From positions 62,001 through 126,000 of the forward strand of contig CAWCEN010000004.1 of the NCBI GenBank assembly GCA_963794605.1: DNA of 64,000 nt, given 5' to 3'. This document shows positions 49,712-58,147 of the stretch, in pieces. The notes below the pieces were generated by a model. It did no database searches. It saw nothing but the letters and a program-made list of their open reading frames with translations, and was not told the DNA's origin. This DNA comes from VAXT01 sp963794605. GTDB lineage: Bacteria > Actinomycetota > Thermoleophilia > Gaiellales > Gaiellaceae. Within the stretch, counting starts at the first letter, position 1. Each line of letters begins with the position of its first letter. The position numbers were made by a program, and so were the translations under genes.

Positions 49712-51253
49712 GTGATCCTCGAGAACGGAACGATCAGGACGATGGACGCGTCGATTCCCGTCACGCGGGCGGTTGCGATCGCCGGCGAACACGTCGCGGG
49801 CGGGGTCGGGACGCACGAGACCGCGCTCGCTTCACCGGACCGCGTCGATCTAGGCGGGCGCTGCGTCCTGCCGGGCTTCAGCGACGCGCACGTGCACTTT
49901 CCTTCGTGGGCGATCGCCCAGCGGGAGGTGCGGCTCGAGGACACGGCCTCGCTCGACGAGACGCTGCAGCACGTGGCTTCGGCGATCGGGTCCGTCGAGT
50001 CGGGTCAGTGGCTCCGGGGCCGCGGCTGGCGGAGCGGCGACTGGTCGCCCGCGGTCGAGCCGACGCGGCAGGCGCTCGACGCGGTCACCGGGGACACGCC
50101 AACCGCGCTCATGGCGCGTGACTACCACTCGCTTTGGCTCAACTCCGCCGCGCTCGCCCAGGCGGACGGGGATCTCCAGGTCGACGGAGGCGTCGTCGAG
50201 GTCGACGGCGACGGGGAGCCGACGGGTGTCCTGCGCGAGGAGTCCGCCTGGCGGTTCCGCGACCGGTATCTGCTCGCGTCCGACGACGAGTTCGTCGACG
50301 CGATGCGCGAGGGGCTACGGATCGCCGCGTCCCGCGGAGTGACCGCCGTTCACGACAAGGACGGATGGCTCGGTGCGCCGCGCTTCTGGCAGCGGTTGGC
50401 CGAACAGGGGCCGCTGACGCTGCGCGTCTGGCAATCGCTGCCGTACGACTTCGTAGGCCGCCTCGAGGAGCTCGGCTTCCACTCCGGGCTCGGCGACGAC
50501 CGGCTCCGCATCGGCTACCTGAAGGTGTTCATGGACGGGACGCTCGGCTCCGAGACCGCGCGGCTGCTCGACGGCTCCGGGGTCGAGATCACGAGCCGGG
50601 AGGAGCTCGCGGAGATCGTGCGCGCAGGTGTCCGGGCGGGCTGGCCCGTCGCCGTGCACGCGATCGGCGACCTCGCGAACCGTGACGCGCTCGACGCCTT
50701 CGAGGAGACGCGGGACGAGTGGGCGCCGCTCGGGCTGAGGCCGCGCATCGAGCACGCGCAGCTCCTGGCGGAAGAGGACATCCCGCGCTTCGGTCAGCTC
50801 GGCGTCACCGCGTCCGTCCAGTTCAGCCACGCCCCGTCCGACCGGGACATCGCCGAGCGCAACTGGGCCGGGATGACCGAGCGGGCGTACGCGTACCGCT
50901 CGCTGCTCGACACGGGCGCCGTCGTCGCGAACGGGTCCGACGCGCCGATCGAGGAGCTCGAGCCGTTGGCGGGGATCTGCGCCGGCGTGCTGCGCACACG
51001 CGACGAGCGCGATGCGTGGCATCCGGAGCAGGCGGTCTCCGTCGAGGAGGCACTCGAGGCGACGATCCTCGCGCCGGCCTGGCTCGCCCGCGAGGAGCGC
51101 ACGCGCGGCAAGCTCCTTCCCGGGTGCCTCGCCGACCTCGTCGTCCTCGACCGCGATCCGCTGGCGATCGAGCCCGAGGAGCTCCCGGAGGTCGAGGTCA
51201 TCGCAACGATGGTCGGCGGCCGCTGGACGCACAACCCTCCACCCTGGGACTGA
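49712..51253 (+). CDS. YtcJ-like amidohydrolase
   Basis: This 513-residue metal-dependent hydrolase of the amidohydrolase superfamily shows the metal ligands DAHVHF, a likely carboxylated Lys in YLKVFMDGTLGSETARLL, AVHAIGD, IEHAQLL and NGSDAPIEELEP. The ending GCLADLVVLDRDPLAIEPEE is the classical composite-domain closure. YtcJ-like enzymes act on N-acyl or carbamoyl compounds; the exact substrate is unknown. GTG 49712 is chosen because upstream residues overlap the divergent VOC start. Its end contains CCCTGGGAC, one arm of repeat B, next to the convergent dipeptidase. Confidence 0.82.
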   Translation: MILENGTIRTMDASIPVTRAVAIAGEHVAGGVGTHETALASPDRVDLGGRCVLPGFSDAHVHFPSWAIAQREVRLEDTASLDETLQHVASAIGSVESGQWLRGRGWRSGDWSPAVEPTRQALDAVTGDTPTALMARDYHSLWLNSAALAQADGDLQVDGGVVEVDGDGEPTGVLREESAWRFRDRYLLASDDEFVDAMREGLRIAASRGVTAVHDKDGWLGAPRFWQRLAEQGPLTLRVWQSLPYDFVGRLEELGFHSGLGDDRLRIGYLKVFMDGTLGSETARLLDGSGVEITSREELAEIVRAGVRAGWPVAVHAIGDLANRDALDAFEETRDEWAPLGLRPRIEHAQLLAEEDIPRFGQLGVTASVQFSHAPSDRDIAERNWAGMTERAYAYRSLLDTGAVVANGSDAPIEELEPLAGICAGVLRTRDERDAWHPEQAVSVEEALEATILAPAWLAREERTRGKLLPGCLADLVVLDRDPLAIEPEELPEVEVIATMVGGRWTHNPPPWD

Positions 51254-51265
51254 CGGCGCCTTACA

Positions 51266-51278
51266 AGGGCCTGTCCCT
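51266..51278. repeat. Partial copy of repeat family B between convergent genes
   Basis: AGGGCCTGTCCCT is the core of repeat B in reverse orientation. Together with the CCCTGGGAC at 51242-51250 it suggests a rearranged copy in the 40-base gap between the amidohydrolase and dipeptidase ends. It may serve as a terminator for both. Confidence 0.4.
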
Positions 51279-51293
51279 CGTTAGGAGGTGGAA

Positions 51294-52628
51294 CTAGTTG
51301 AGCTGGCCGAGTGAGCGGAACAGCTCTTTCGCGGTCTCCACTCCGAGCGTGATGTGGTCGACGCGGAAGCGCTCGTTCGGCGAGTGGATGTTGCCCTCTG
51401 GCAGGTCGAAGCCGGTGAGGATCGTCGGGATCTGTTTGCTCTCGAGAGCGGCCATCACCGGCAGTGAGCCGCCGATGCGAATCAGGAGCGGCCTGACGCC
51501 GATCACGCGCTCGAACGCGTCCTGGCCGAGCTTGATCGCCGGGTCGTCGGGCTGAACGAGGGCAGCGGGCGCAGTGGCGATGAGCTCGATCTCGACGTCC
51601 GCTCCCTGAGGCGCAGCGTCGCGCATCAGGCGCTCCATCTCCGCCGCGATCGCCTTCTCGTCCTGACCGGGCACGAGCCGGATCGACACGTTCGCCTCGG
51701 CCTCGACCCCGATCACGGTCTTCTGGAGCACCGGCTCGCCGCCGAGAACGCCGTGGACGTCGACCGCCGGCTCGACACACGTACGGAGATAAAAGTCCTC
51801 TGCCGCACGCGGATCGGACGGACGCGCACCCTGGGCCTCGAGCACCTCGTTCCCCGGCTCGAGAACGCTCCAGCTCTGGATCTCCTCGTCGCTCGGCCTG
51901 ACGATCCCGGCGCGCAGCGGCTCGGGCACGCTCCCGTCCTGCGGCAGCACGGCACTCAGCACCTGCAGCAGCACGTGGCTCGCGTTCATCGCCGCGCCCC
52001 CGAAGACGCCCGAGTGCAGGTCCTTCTCTCCGGTCCGCACGCGCACATGGAAGTACGCGATGCCGCGCGTCGCGACGAAGAAGGCAGGCTTGTCCGGCCC
52101 GAGCATGTTGCCGTCGAAGATCACGCAGGCATCTGCGCCGCGCTCGTCATCTTCGAGGAATTCGATGATCGAGTGCCCGCCGGACTCCTCCTCGCCGTCG
52201 CACGTGAACCGCACGTTCACGGGCAGCGCGCCCTCCGCCGCGAGCAGCGCGGCGGCCTTGAGAAGGATGTACAGCTGCCCCTTGTCGTCGGCGACCCCGC
52301 GTGCGTAGAGCCAGCCGTCGCGTACCGTCGGCTCGAACGGGGGTGACTCCCAGAGCTCGAGCGGCGCGGCCGGCTGAACGTCGAAATGCCCGTACGCGAT
52401 CACCGTCGGCGCGTCCTCGGCTCCTTCGGACGCGCGGAACTCGCCGATCACGAGCGGATGCTTCTCGGTCGCCACCAGCTCGGCTTCCCCGCCGGCGGCG
52501 CGAATGAAGTTCCGCACCCATTCGGCGGCAAGCACGACCTCGTCGATGAGCTCGGGGTCGGCGCTGACGCTCGGGATGCGCAGGAGCTCGTCGAGCTCCT
52601 CCATCCACTCCTGCGGCGGCCCGGTCAT
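51294..52628 (-). CDS. M20 family dipeptidase
   Basis: The 444-residue zinc peptidase has VIAYGHFDVQPAAPLELWES (His and Asp ligands), ARGVADDKGQLYILLKA (bridging Asp), TCDGEEESGGHS (catalytic Glu pair) and FDGNML. This is the M20 carboxypeptidase/dipeptidase pattern, with the lid region RTGEKDLHSGVFGGAAMNAS. The protein is cytosolic and hydrolyses dipeptides or similar amides. ATG 52628 has TAGACT (forward 52636-52641) 7 bases upstream. Amidohydrolase and dipeptidase end facing each other. Confidence 0.85.
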   Translation of the reverse strand: MTGPPQEWMEELDELLRIPSVSADPELIDEVVLAAEWVRNFIRAAGGEAELVATEKHPLVIGEFRASEGAEDAPTVIAYGHFDVQPAAPLELWESPPFEPTVRDGWLYARGVADDKGQLYILLKAAALLAAEGALPVNVRFTCDGEEESGGHSIIEFLEDDERGADACVIFDGNMLGPDKPAFFVATRGIAYFHVRVRTGEKDLHSGVFGGAAMNASHVLLQVLSAVLPQDGSVPEPLRAGIVRPSDEEIQSWSVLEPGNEVLEAQGARPSDPRAAEDFYLRTCVEPAVDVHGVLGGEPVLQKTVIGVEAEANVSIRLVPGQDEKAIAAEMERLMRDAAPQGADVEIELIATAPAALVQPDDPAIKLGQDAFERVIGVRPLLIRIGGSLPVMAALESKQIPTILTGFDLPEGNIHSPNERFRVDHITLGVETAKELFRSLGQLN

Positions 52629-52702
52629 GCGGGCGAGTCTATTGCGAGTGTTCTCATCGAGGAGGACTACTCGACGAATCGGCGAGAAAGCCAATTGACG
52701 CC

Positions 52703-52729
52703 GCGGAAGCGGGCCTTGCCCGCCTCCGC
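52703..52729. repeat. Hairpin in the dipeptidase-sigma factor gap
   Basis: GCGGGC/GCCCGC (52709-52714 and 52718-52723, CTT loop) with an outer GCGGA/TCCGC (52703-52707 and 52725-52729) makes a stable stem. It adds to the larger palindrome further on in this 181-base gap, which contains no gene that I can see. Confidence 0.5.
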
Positions 52730-52758
52730 TCACGTCCGTCGGGTTACCTAGACCAATT

Positions 52759-52805
52759 CGAAGAAAGTCGTCATGGCGCGCGCAGCGCGCGCCGGACTTT
52801 CTTCG
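52759..52805 (-). terminator. Large palindrome downstream of the sigma factor gene (repeat family D, copy 2)
   Basis: Outer 11-base arms CGAAGAAAGTC (52759-52769) and GACTTTCTTCG (52795-52805) surround GCGCGCGC/GCGCGCGC. It begins 4 bases after the sigma factor stop, so it probably terminates that transcript. The GCGCCGGACTTTC(T/C)TCG block is shared with the sequence directly after the GNAT stop at 23494. Confidence 0.6.
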
Positions 52806-52809
52806 ACTA

Positions 52810-53925
52810 CTAGGCGACTTCTCGGAGCTTTTGACAGTCGGCCAGCGCGCGGAGCTTCTTCAGGCACTGGTTCTCGATCTGCCTGATCCGCTCGCGAGTG
52901 ACGTTGAACGCACGCCCCACCTCGTCCAGCGTCCGCGGCTGCTCCCCGTCGAGCCCGTAGCGCATCTCGAGGATCTTCTGCTCCCTCGGCGAAAGCGAGC
53001 CCAGGATCTGTTTCAGCGTGTCGCGCCGAAGTGCCTGCTCGGCGGACTCCTCGGGCAGCGGCGCGCTCTCGTCGGTCAAGAAGTGCCCGAACTCGGACTC
53101 CTCGTCGTCACCGACCGGCTTCTCCAACGAGACGGGCAGCTGCGAGCTGCGGCGTATCTGCTCGACCTCCTCGGAGCTCAGGTCGAGCTCGTGCCCGATC
53201 TCGAGCGCCGTCGGTTCACGGCCGAGCTCACCGCGGAGCTTGCGCTCCGAGCGCACGATCTTGTTCAGCTTCTCGACGACGTGGACGGGCATCCGAATCG
53301 TCCGCGACTTGTCTGCGAGTGCCCGGGCGACGGCCTGGCGGATCCACCACGTTGCATACGTCGAGAACTTGAACCCCTTGCGGTAATCGAACTTCTCAGC
53401 AGCCCGCACGAGCCCGATCGTCCCCTCCTGGATGAGATCGAGGAACGGCAGCCCCTGGTTGCGGTAGCGCTTGGCGATCGACACGACGAGGCGCAGGTTC
53501 GCCTCGACCATGCACTGCTTCGCGTGGTGATCGCCGCGCTCGATCTTCTTCGCGAGCTCGACCTCCTGCGCTGCGGTCAGCAGGTCGACCTTGCCGATGT
53601 CCTTTAGGAAGAGCTGGAGCGCGTCGGTCGAGACGTCCGGCGCGTCGAGGTCGAGCGGCTCGTCCTCCGCTTCCTCCTCCTCGCTCGGCACGATCTCGAT
53701 GTGCAGCTCCTCGAGCACACCGTAGAACTCGTCGATTTGCCCGGTGTCGAGTGACAGCTCGTCCAGAGTGAGCGTGATCTCCTCGGCCGTGAGCTTTCCG
53801 GCCTGGCGTCCAGCCTGAACGAGCTCCCAAAGCTCGTCGGCCTCGAGGACACCCCCCGGCGGGCCGGCGCGCGCTGTGCCTTGCTCCCCTCCGCTCAACT
53901 CGGTTCCCCCTCCCCGATTGCTCAC
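52810..53925 (-). CDS. rpoD: Primary RNA polymerase sigma factor (sigma-70)
   Basis: The 371-residue sigma factor has a short acidic N-terminal region (DELSLDTGQIDEFYGVLEEL; EEEEAEDEPLDL), region 1.2 DALQLFLKDIGKVDLLTAAQ, region 2 with YRNQGLPFLDLIQEGTIGLV and FSTYATWWIRQAVARAL, region 3, and region 4.2 RTLDEVGRAFNVTRERIRQI. These are hallmarks of the housekeeping sigma factor. It directs RNA polymerase to most promoters, probably including the TAnnnT elements noted here. GTG 53925 is the start. Confidence 0.93.
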   Translation of the reverse strand: MSNRGGGTELSGGEQGTARAGPPGGVLEADELWELVQAGRQAGKLTAEEITLTLDELSLDTGQIDEFYGVLEELHIEIVPSEEEEAEDEPLDLDAPDVSTDALQLFLKDIGKVDLLTAAQEVELAKKIERGDHHAKQCMVEANLRLVVSIAKRYRNQGLPFLDLIQEGTIGLVRAAEKFDYRKGFKFSTYATWWIRQAVARALADKSRTIRMPVHVVEKLNKIVRSERKLRGELGREPTALEIGHELDLSSEEVEQIRRSSQLPVSLEKPVGDDEESEFGHFLTDESAPLPEESAEQALRRDTLKQILGSLSPREQKILEMRYGLDGEQPRTLDEVGRAFNVTRERIRQIENQCLKKLRALADCQKLREVA

Positions 53926-53953
53926 GGTAGCTTCAGCTGCCGAGATGTCAACG

Positions 53954-53980
53954 TATCTATAGGTCGCGGCAGTCTTTCAA
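53954..53980 (-). promoter_or_regulatory. Candidate sigma factor promoter
   Basis: On the minus strand TTGAAA (forward 53975-53980) is followed after 15 bases by TAGATA (forward 53954-53959), about 28 bases before the GTG at 53925. The 130-base region is unusually AT-rich for this genome and repeats CTATA three times. Spacing is one base shorter than ideal, so confidence is modest. Confidence 0.35.
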
Positions 53981-54053
53981 GTGGTATAGAGCCGCGTCTA
54001 TAGGCCGAAAGACCCATTTTACGGTCCATAAGTCCTATTCGCCACAAATTTGT

Positions 54054-55037
54054 TCATACGCCCTCTAGACCGGCGAGCAGGCGCTTCGCTTCCCGGGCGA
54101 GCGGCGAGCCGGGTTGTTCCTTCTGCGCGAGGCGGAGCTGACGCTTTCCTTCCGCGAGGGAACCGGGCTGAGCGCGGGCCAGCCAGAGCAGCATGAGGCC
54201 GAGGTGGAACCGGACGGTGGCGGCTTGCGGATAGCGCCGCGTGAGCGGGCCAAGTCGCGAGAACGCGGCGGACGGCTTGCTCTTGTCGAAGCGGCCGAGC
54301 GCTGCGGCGACCTGCGTCTCGGGATCGTTTGGATCGAGCCGGGCCGCAGCGTCGTACTGCCGCTGGGCGGAGATGCGGCGACCGAGCCGCTGGAGCGCGA
54401 GGCCGTACAGGAGTTTCGCGCGAGCATCGGGCGTGGCGGCGTCCTTCGCGAGCACCTCGAGCTGTCGCGGAGGCGATAGCTCGGCGAGCGCTGCCGGCGG
54501 CGTGAAGCTCGGGACGAAGAGCGGCTCGCCTGGCGGGAAACCGGGATGCAGAGCGTCGTCTGCACGTTGGGCGGACATGGTGTCGGGCTGGGCGGACGCC
54601 GCTTCCCGCCACGCCTTGGTAGCCGGTCCCGAGTTACCGGCCCAGAGGTTCGCGTAGCCGAGATGAAGCAGGACGAGGGAGTCCTGCGGGTGTTCTCGCA
54701 CCAGTCGCTCGAGCGTGGCGAGGCCCGTGCCCGGCCACCCGGAGAACGCGGCTCCGATCTGCGCCGCGGGCGATTGGTAGCGCGTGAAGATGCGCCCGGA
54801 CGCGGCACGCTTCTTGCGCGAGTACAGACGCTCTGCCCGCCGCAGTGCCCGGGCTTCCGGGTCCGTCCGCACCCCGAGGTCGAGCGCGAGCGGAGGCGCA
54901 CCGGCCAGCGGGACCGGCTTGCTCTCACTGCCGCCGCCTGTTCCGTTGGACGTGATCACGGCCAGCGCGACCGTTCCGCCGGCCGCGAGGCAGGCGGCGG
55001 CGCCGGCGATGACGATGATCCGCGCGCGGGGACTCAT
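54054..55037 (-). CDS. TPR-repeat protein, membrane-anchored
   Basis: The 327-residue protein begins with a signal-anchor (RIIVIAGAAACLAAGGTVAL) and has tetratricopeptide-like repeats in the soluble part: LVLLHLGYANLWAGNSGPAT, ARAKLLYGLALQRLGRRISA, then FHLGLMLLWLARAQPGSLAE and AEGKRQLRLAQKEQPGSPLA. It probably scaffolds other proteins at the membrane or outside it. It is divergent from the rhodanese-E1 gene. No family name is certain. Confidence 0.7.
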   Translation of the reverse strand: MSPRARIIVIAGAAACLAAGGTVALAVITSNGTGGGSESKPVPLAGAPPLALDLGVRTDPEARALRRAERLYSRKKRAASGRIFTRYQSPAAQIGAAFSGWPGTGLATLERLVREHPQDSLVLLHLGYANLWAGNSGPATKAWREAASAQPDTMSAQRADDALHPGFPPGEPLFVPSFTPPAALAELSPPRQLEVLAKDAATPDARAKLLYGLALQRLGRRISAQRQYDAAARLDPNDPETQVAAALGRFDKSKPSAAFSRLGPLTRRYPQAATVRFHLGLMLLWLARAQPGSLAEGKRQLRLAQKEQPGSPLAREAKRLLAGLEGV

Positions 55038-55061
55038 TCAGCGTCCGATTATCCTTGGGGC

Positions 55062-56198
55062 ATGGCAGGCGACCGCGAGCTTGTCCTCGAAGTCGATGCG
55101 GAGCGCGCACGCGAGCTCCTCGGATCCGACGATCCGCCGGCCCTCGTCGACATCCGCGAGGACTACGAGCTCGAGTCGGGCACGATCGCCGGCTCGGAGC
55201 ACATTCCGATGGGCGAGGTCGGCGCTCGGCTCGACCCGGAACGCGACCGGCACATCGTCCTCTACTGCGCGCACGGGAACCGATCGCTGCGGCTCGCCAA
55301 GGCGATGCACGAGCACGGCTTCGAGGACGTCGTGTCGCTCGCGGGCGGGATCGTGGCCTGGGCCCAGGCAGGCCTCCCCGTGGAGGCGCCCGGCGCGCTC
55401 GACGAGGCGCAGCGCGTCCGTTACAGCCGGCATGTCCTGATCCCGGAGATCGGCGTCGCGGGACAGGAGTGGCTCCTGGCCGCGAACGTCCTCGTCGTCG
55501 GTGCGGGCGGCCTCGGCTCGCCGGCGGCGCTCTACCTCGCCGCCGCGGGCATCGGGCGCCTCGGGATCGTGGACGACGACCTCGTGGACGAGTCGAATCT
55601 CCAGCGCCAGGTGCTGCACTCGACGGCCGCGCTCGGAGAGCCGAAAGTCGAGTCGGCGGAGCGGAGAGTTCGCGAGCTGAACCCGGACGTGGAAGTCGTC
55701 GCCTACCGAGAGCGGCTGAATACGAACAACGTTGACCGCGTCCTCGACGAGGGCTGGGAGGTGATCGTCGACGGCGCCGACAATTTCCCGACGCGCTACC
55801 TGCTGAACGACGCCTCCGTCTGGCACGACGTCCCCGTCGTCCACGGGTCGATCTTCCGCTTCGAGGGCCAGGCGACGGTCTTCGCTCCGCGCGCGGGTCC
55901 GTGCTACCGCTGTCTCTTCCCGCAGCCGCCGCCGCCCGAGCTCGCGCCGAGTTGTGCCGAGGGCGGCGTGCTGGGCGTGCTCCCGGGCGTGATCGGCTCC
56001 ATCCAGGGCGCCGAGGCGCTCAAGCTGGTGCTCGGCATCGGCGAGCCGCTCATCGGCCGCCTGCTGCTCTACGACGCTCTCGCCGCCTCGTTCGACGAGG
56101 TCTCCGTCCGGCGCGACCCCGATTGCCCGGTCTGCGGCGACTCGCCCACGATCACCGAGTACGTCGACTATGTCGACTTCTGTGCTGGTACCCACTGA
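55062..56198 (+). CDS. Rhodanese / ThiF-MoeB E1-like fusion
   Basis: The 378-residue protein has a rhodanese domain first (residues 1-105, active Cys69 in YCAHGNRS) and an E1-like adenylating domain second (ATP motif GAGGLGSP at 147-154, SRHVLIPEIGVAGQ, and zinc pairs CYRC and CPVC). In typical MoeZ/MoeBR the order is reversed, with rhodanese at the C-terminus. It likely adenylates and thiolates a ubiquitin-like sulfur carrier for cysteine, thiamine or molybdopterin synthesis; the carrier itself is not here. TATCCT (55050-55055) is 6 bases before ATG 55062. It overlaps the JAMM protease gene by 29 bases. Confidence 0.85.
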   Translation: MAGDRELVLEVDAERARELLGSDDPPALVDIREDYELESGTIAGSEHIPMGEVGARLDPERDRHIVLYCAHGNRSLRLAKAMHEHGFEDVVSLAGGIVAWAQAGLPVEAPGALDEAQRVRYSRHVLIPEIGVAGQEWLLAANVLVVGAGGLGSPAALYLAAAGIGRLGIVDDDLVDESNLQRQVLHSTAALGEPKVESAERRVRELNPDVEVVAYRERLNTNNVDRVLDEGWEVIVDGADNFPTRYLLNDASVWHDVPVVHGSIFRFEGQATVFAPRAGPCYRCLFPQPPPPELAPSCAEGGVLGVLPGVIGSIQGAEALKLVLGIGEPLIGRLLLYDALAASFDEVSVRRDPDCPVCGDSPTITEYVDYVDFCAGTH

Positions 56199-56553
56199 GG
56201 TCCGGCGCGAGCTGGAGCGCCACGCGCTCGAGGAGGCACCGAACGAAGCGTGCGGGCTGGTCGTCCTCCGCGACGGACGGGCAGTCGGCTACGAGCGCGG
56301 TCGGAACGCGGACCAGTCGCCGTACCGGTTCAGGCTCGAGGTCGAGCCCGAGGTCTGGTTCCTCGAGGACGAGGGCTACGAGCTCGCCGTCTTCCACTCG
56401 CATCCGAGCTCGCCGCCGAAGCCGTCGCGCGCCGACCTCGAGCGGGCCGGCCTCTGGGCGGCGCGGCCCTGGTTGATTCTGCGCACCGACACGCGTGAGC
56501 TCGCGGCGTGGCGGCTCGACCACGGCGGCGCTGAGCCGATCGCACTTGCGTAG
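56170..56553 (+). CDS. JAMM/MPN+ metalloprotease, Mec-like
   Basis: The 127-residue protein has the full JAMM site: Glu26 (NEACGL), His76 and His78 (HSHP), Ser86 and Asp89 (PSRADLE). Mec-type proteases remove cysteine or other amino acids from the C-terminus of a sulfur-carrier protein after CysM-like synthesis. Its overlap with the rhodanese-E1 gene supports this role. ATG 56170 lies inside the upstream gene; a GTG at 56182 is an alternative. The flavin oxidase gene begins within its last codons. Confidence 0.85.
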   Translation: MSTSVLVPTEVRRELERHALEEAPNEACGLVVLRDGRAVGYERGRNADQSPYRFRLEVEPEVWFLEDEGYELAVFHSHPSSPPKPSRADLERAGLWAARPWLILRTDTRELAAWRLDHGGAEPIALA

Positions 56554-57664
56554 CGTTGTCATCGTCGGCGCGGGGATCTTCGGCGGCTCGCTGGCCCTGC
56601 GCCTAGTCTCGAGCGGCTGGGACGTCATCGTCGTCGAGCAGTACCCGCCCGGCCACGTGCGCGCCGCTTCGGGCGGTGAGTCTCGCCTGATCCGGTTTTC
56701 GCACGGCGACAACGCCTGGTACACGCGGACGGCCCGCCGCGCATTCGACCTCTGGCGCGACCTCGAGCGCGAGACGCGAACCGAGCTCCTCGTCCGGTCC
56801 GGCGTCGCGTGGTTCTTCACCGGCGTGCACGGCTGGGGCGAGGAGAGTGAGCGCGTCCTCAGAGAGCAGGGCATCGCGGTCGAGCTGCTCGCGCCCGAGG
56901 AAGGCGCGCGTCTCTTCCCGAGCTTCGACGGCCAGGGTCTCGCGTCGATCCTGTTCGAGCCCGAAGCGGGAGTGCTACGGGCGCGCGACGCGACACGGGT
57001 CACGGCGGAGCTCGCGATCGAGCGCGGAGCCCGCTTCGTCACGGGCACGGCCGCACCGCACGGCGACGCGGTGCTGGTCGGCGGCGATCGGCTCGAGGCA
57101 GACAGGATCGTCTGGGCCGGAGGCGCATGGCTCGCAGGGCTCTTCCCCGATCTCGTCGACCTCCGCGTGACGCGGCAGGACGTCTACTTCTTCGGCGCCC
57201 CCGCGGGCTGGCAGGCTCCGTCGGTCCCCGGCTGGGTCGATTTCGACATCGGCGTCTATGGCGTCGGCGACCTCGACGGCCGCGGCTTCAAGGCGAGCCC
57301 TGACCGCGAGGGCCCGGCCTTCGACCCCGACCGAGGCGAGCGCGTCGCCTCAGCGGAGAAGGAGCGGGATGCCCGCGAGTACCTCGCGCTTCGCTTCCCG
57401 GCCCTGTCAGGGGCGCCGCTCGTCGGCACGCGCTCCTGCCCGTACTCGCTGACCGAGGACACGAACTTCCTGATCGCGCCTCATCCCGAGCACGAGCACG
57501 TCTGGCTGTTCGGCGGCGGCTCGGGCCACGGCTTCAAGCACGGACCGGCGCTCGCCGAATACGTGCAGGGCCTGCTGGAAGAGAAGGAACAGCCGGATCC
57601 GGCCTTCGGGCTGGGAGCCCGGCCTCCAGGGGGCGGTTTGCGCGCCCCCTGGATCAAGCGCTGA
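56546..57664 (+). CDS. Sarcosine oxidase-like FAD oxidoreductase
   Basis: The 372-residue flavoenzyme shows VVIVGAGIFGGSLALRLVSS, SGGESRLIRFSHGDNAWYTR and the ending GTRSCPYSLTEDTNFLIAPH with GGGSGHGFKHGPALAEYVQG. The Cys near residue 297 (CPYSLTED) matches the covalent-FAD Cys of monomeric sarcosine/N-methyl-amino-acid oxidases. It oxidises a secondary amine or amino acid to an imine with peroxide release. TTG 56546 overlaps the protease stop by 8 bases. The final residues GARPPGGGLRAPWIKR are encoded by a perfect hairpin and look like an acquired tail. Confidence 0.82.
   Translation: MRSVVIVGAGIFGGSLALRLVSSGWDVIVVEQYPPGHVRAASGGESRLIRFSHGDNAWYTRTARRAFDLWRDLERETRTELLVRSGVAWFFTGVHGWGEESERVLREQGIAVELLAPEEGARLFPSFDGQGLASILFEPEAGVLRARDATRVTAELAIERGARFVTGTAAPHGDAVLVGGDRLEADRIVWAGGAWLAGLFPDLVDLRVTRQDVYFFGAPAGWQAPSVPGWVDFDIGVYGVGDLDGRGFKASPDREGPAFDPDRGERVASAEKERDAREYLALRFPALSGAPLVGTRSCPYSLTEDTNFLIAPHPEHEHVWLFGGGSGHGFKHGPALAEYVQGLLEEKEQPDPAFGLGARPPGGGLRAPWIKR
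57626..57652. repeat. Hairpin inside the 3' end of the oxidase gene
   Basis: CCAGGGGGCG (57626-57635) and CGCCCCCTGG (57643-57652) form a 10-base stem with a 7-base loop, ending 9 bases before the oxidase stop codon (57662-57664). The hairpin is coding (PPGGGLRAPW). It may also terminate both the oxidase and the convergent cupredoxin transcripts. Confidence 0.55.
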
Positions 57665-57666
57665 CG

Positions 57667-58026
57667 CTAGGTAACCCGGAAGCTGCCCTTCATCGAGGTC
57701 GCATGAGGGTCGCAGACGTACTTGTACGTCCCCTTCTTCAGCTTCACGGTGACCGTCTTCGTGCCCTTGAACGGCGTGGTCGTGATGACCTTGTTCACGC
57801 CCGGGCCACTCAGGTGGAAGTCGTGGATGTTCGACTTGTCGCTGACGGTGATCTTGTACGAGCCGGCCTTCAGCGTCTTCACCTTGGCGGTGCCCTTTTT
57901 CAGGGTGATGGTGAAGCCGGGGCCGACCGTGCCGGTCAGCTTCGTCACGCTGCTGGTCGCGCCGATCGGCGCCGCAAGAGCGAGCGCCGCGACGAGACCG
58001 GCGGCGAGTAGTGCGATACGAGACAT
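57667..58026 (-). CDS. Secreted cupredoxin-like protein
   Basis: The 119-residue protein begins with a Sec signal (RIALLAAGLVAALALAAPIG) and has a plastocyanin-type copper site: His68 (SNIHDFHL), Cys105 and His108 (YVCDPHA) and Met112. The ligands fit a type 1 blue copper electron carrier outside the membrane. ATG 58026 has an outstanding AAAGGAGG ribosome site 3 bases upstream, unlike most neighbours. Its electron partner is not obvious here; it is convergent with the oxidase gene. Confidence 0.82.
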   Translation of the reverse strand: MSRIALLAAGLVAALALAAPIGATSSVTKLTGTVGPGFTITLKKGTAKVKTLKAGSYKITVSDKSNIHDFHLSGPGVNKVITTTPFKGTKTVTVKLKKGTYKYVCDPHATSMKGSFRVT

Positions 58027-58147
58027 GGTCCTCCTTTGGCGGAACGTGGTTTCTCTGCGTACTTCCTTGTATCCGAACCGTTTGGATTTTCCAACGCGCG
58101 ATGGTAGACGGCAGCGGTCGAGACTGGCGTTACGGCGCTGTTAAACG

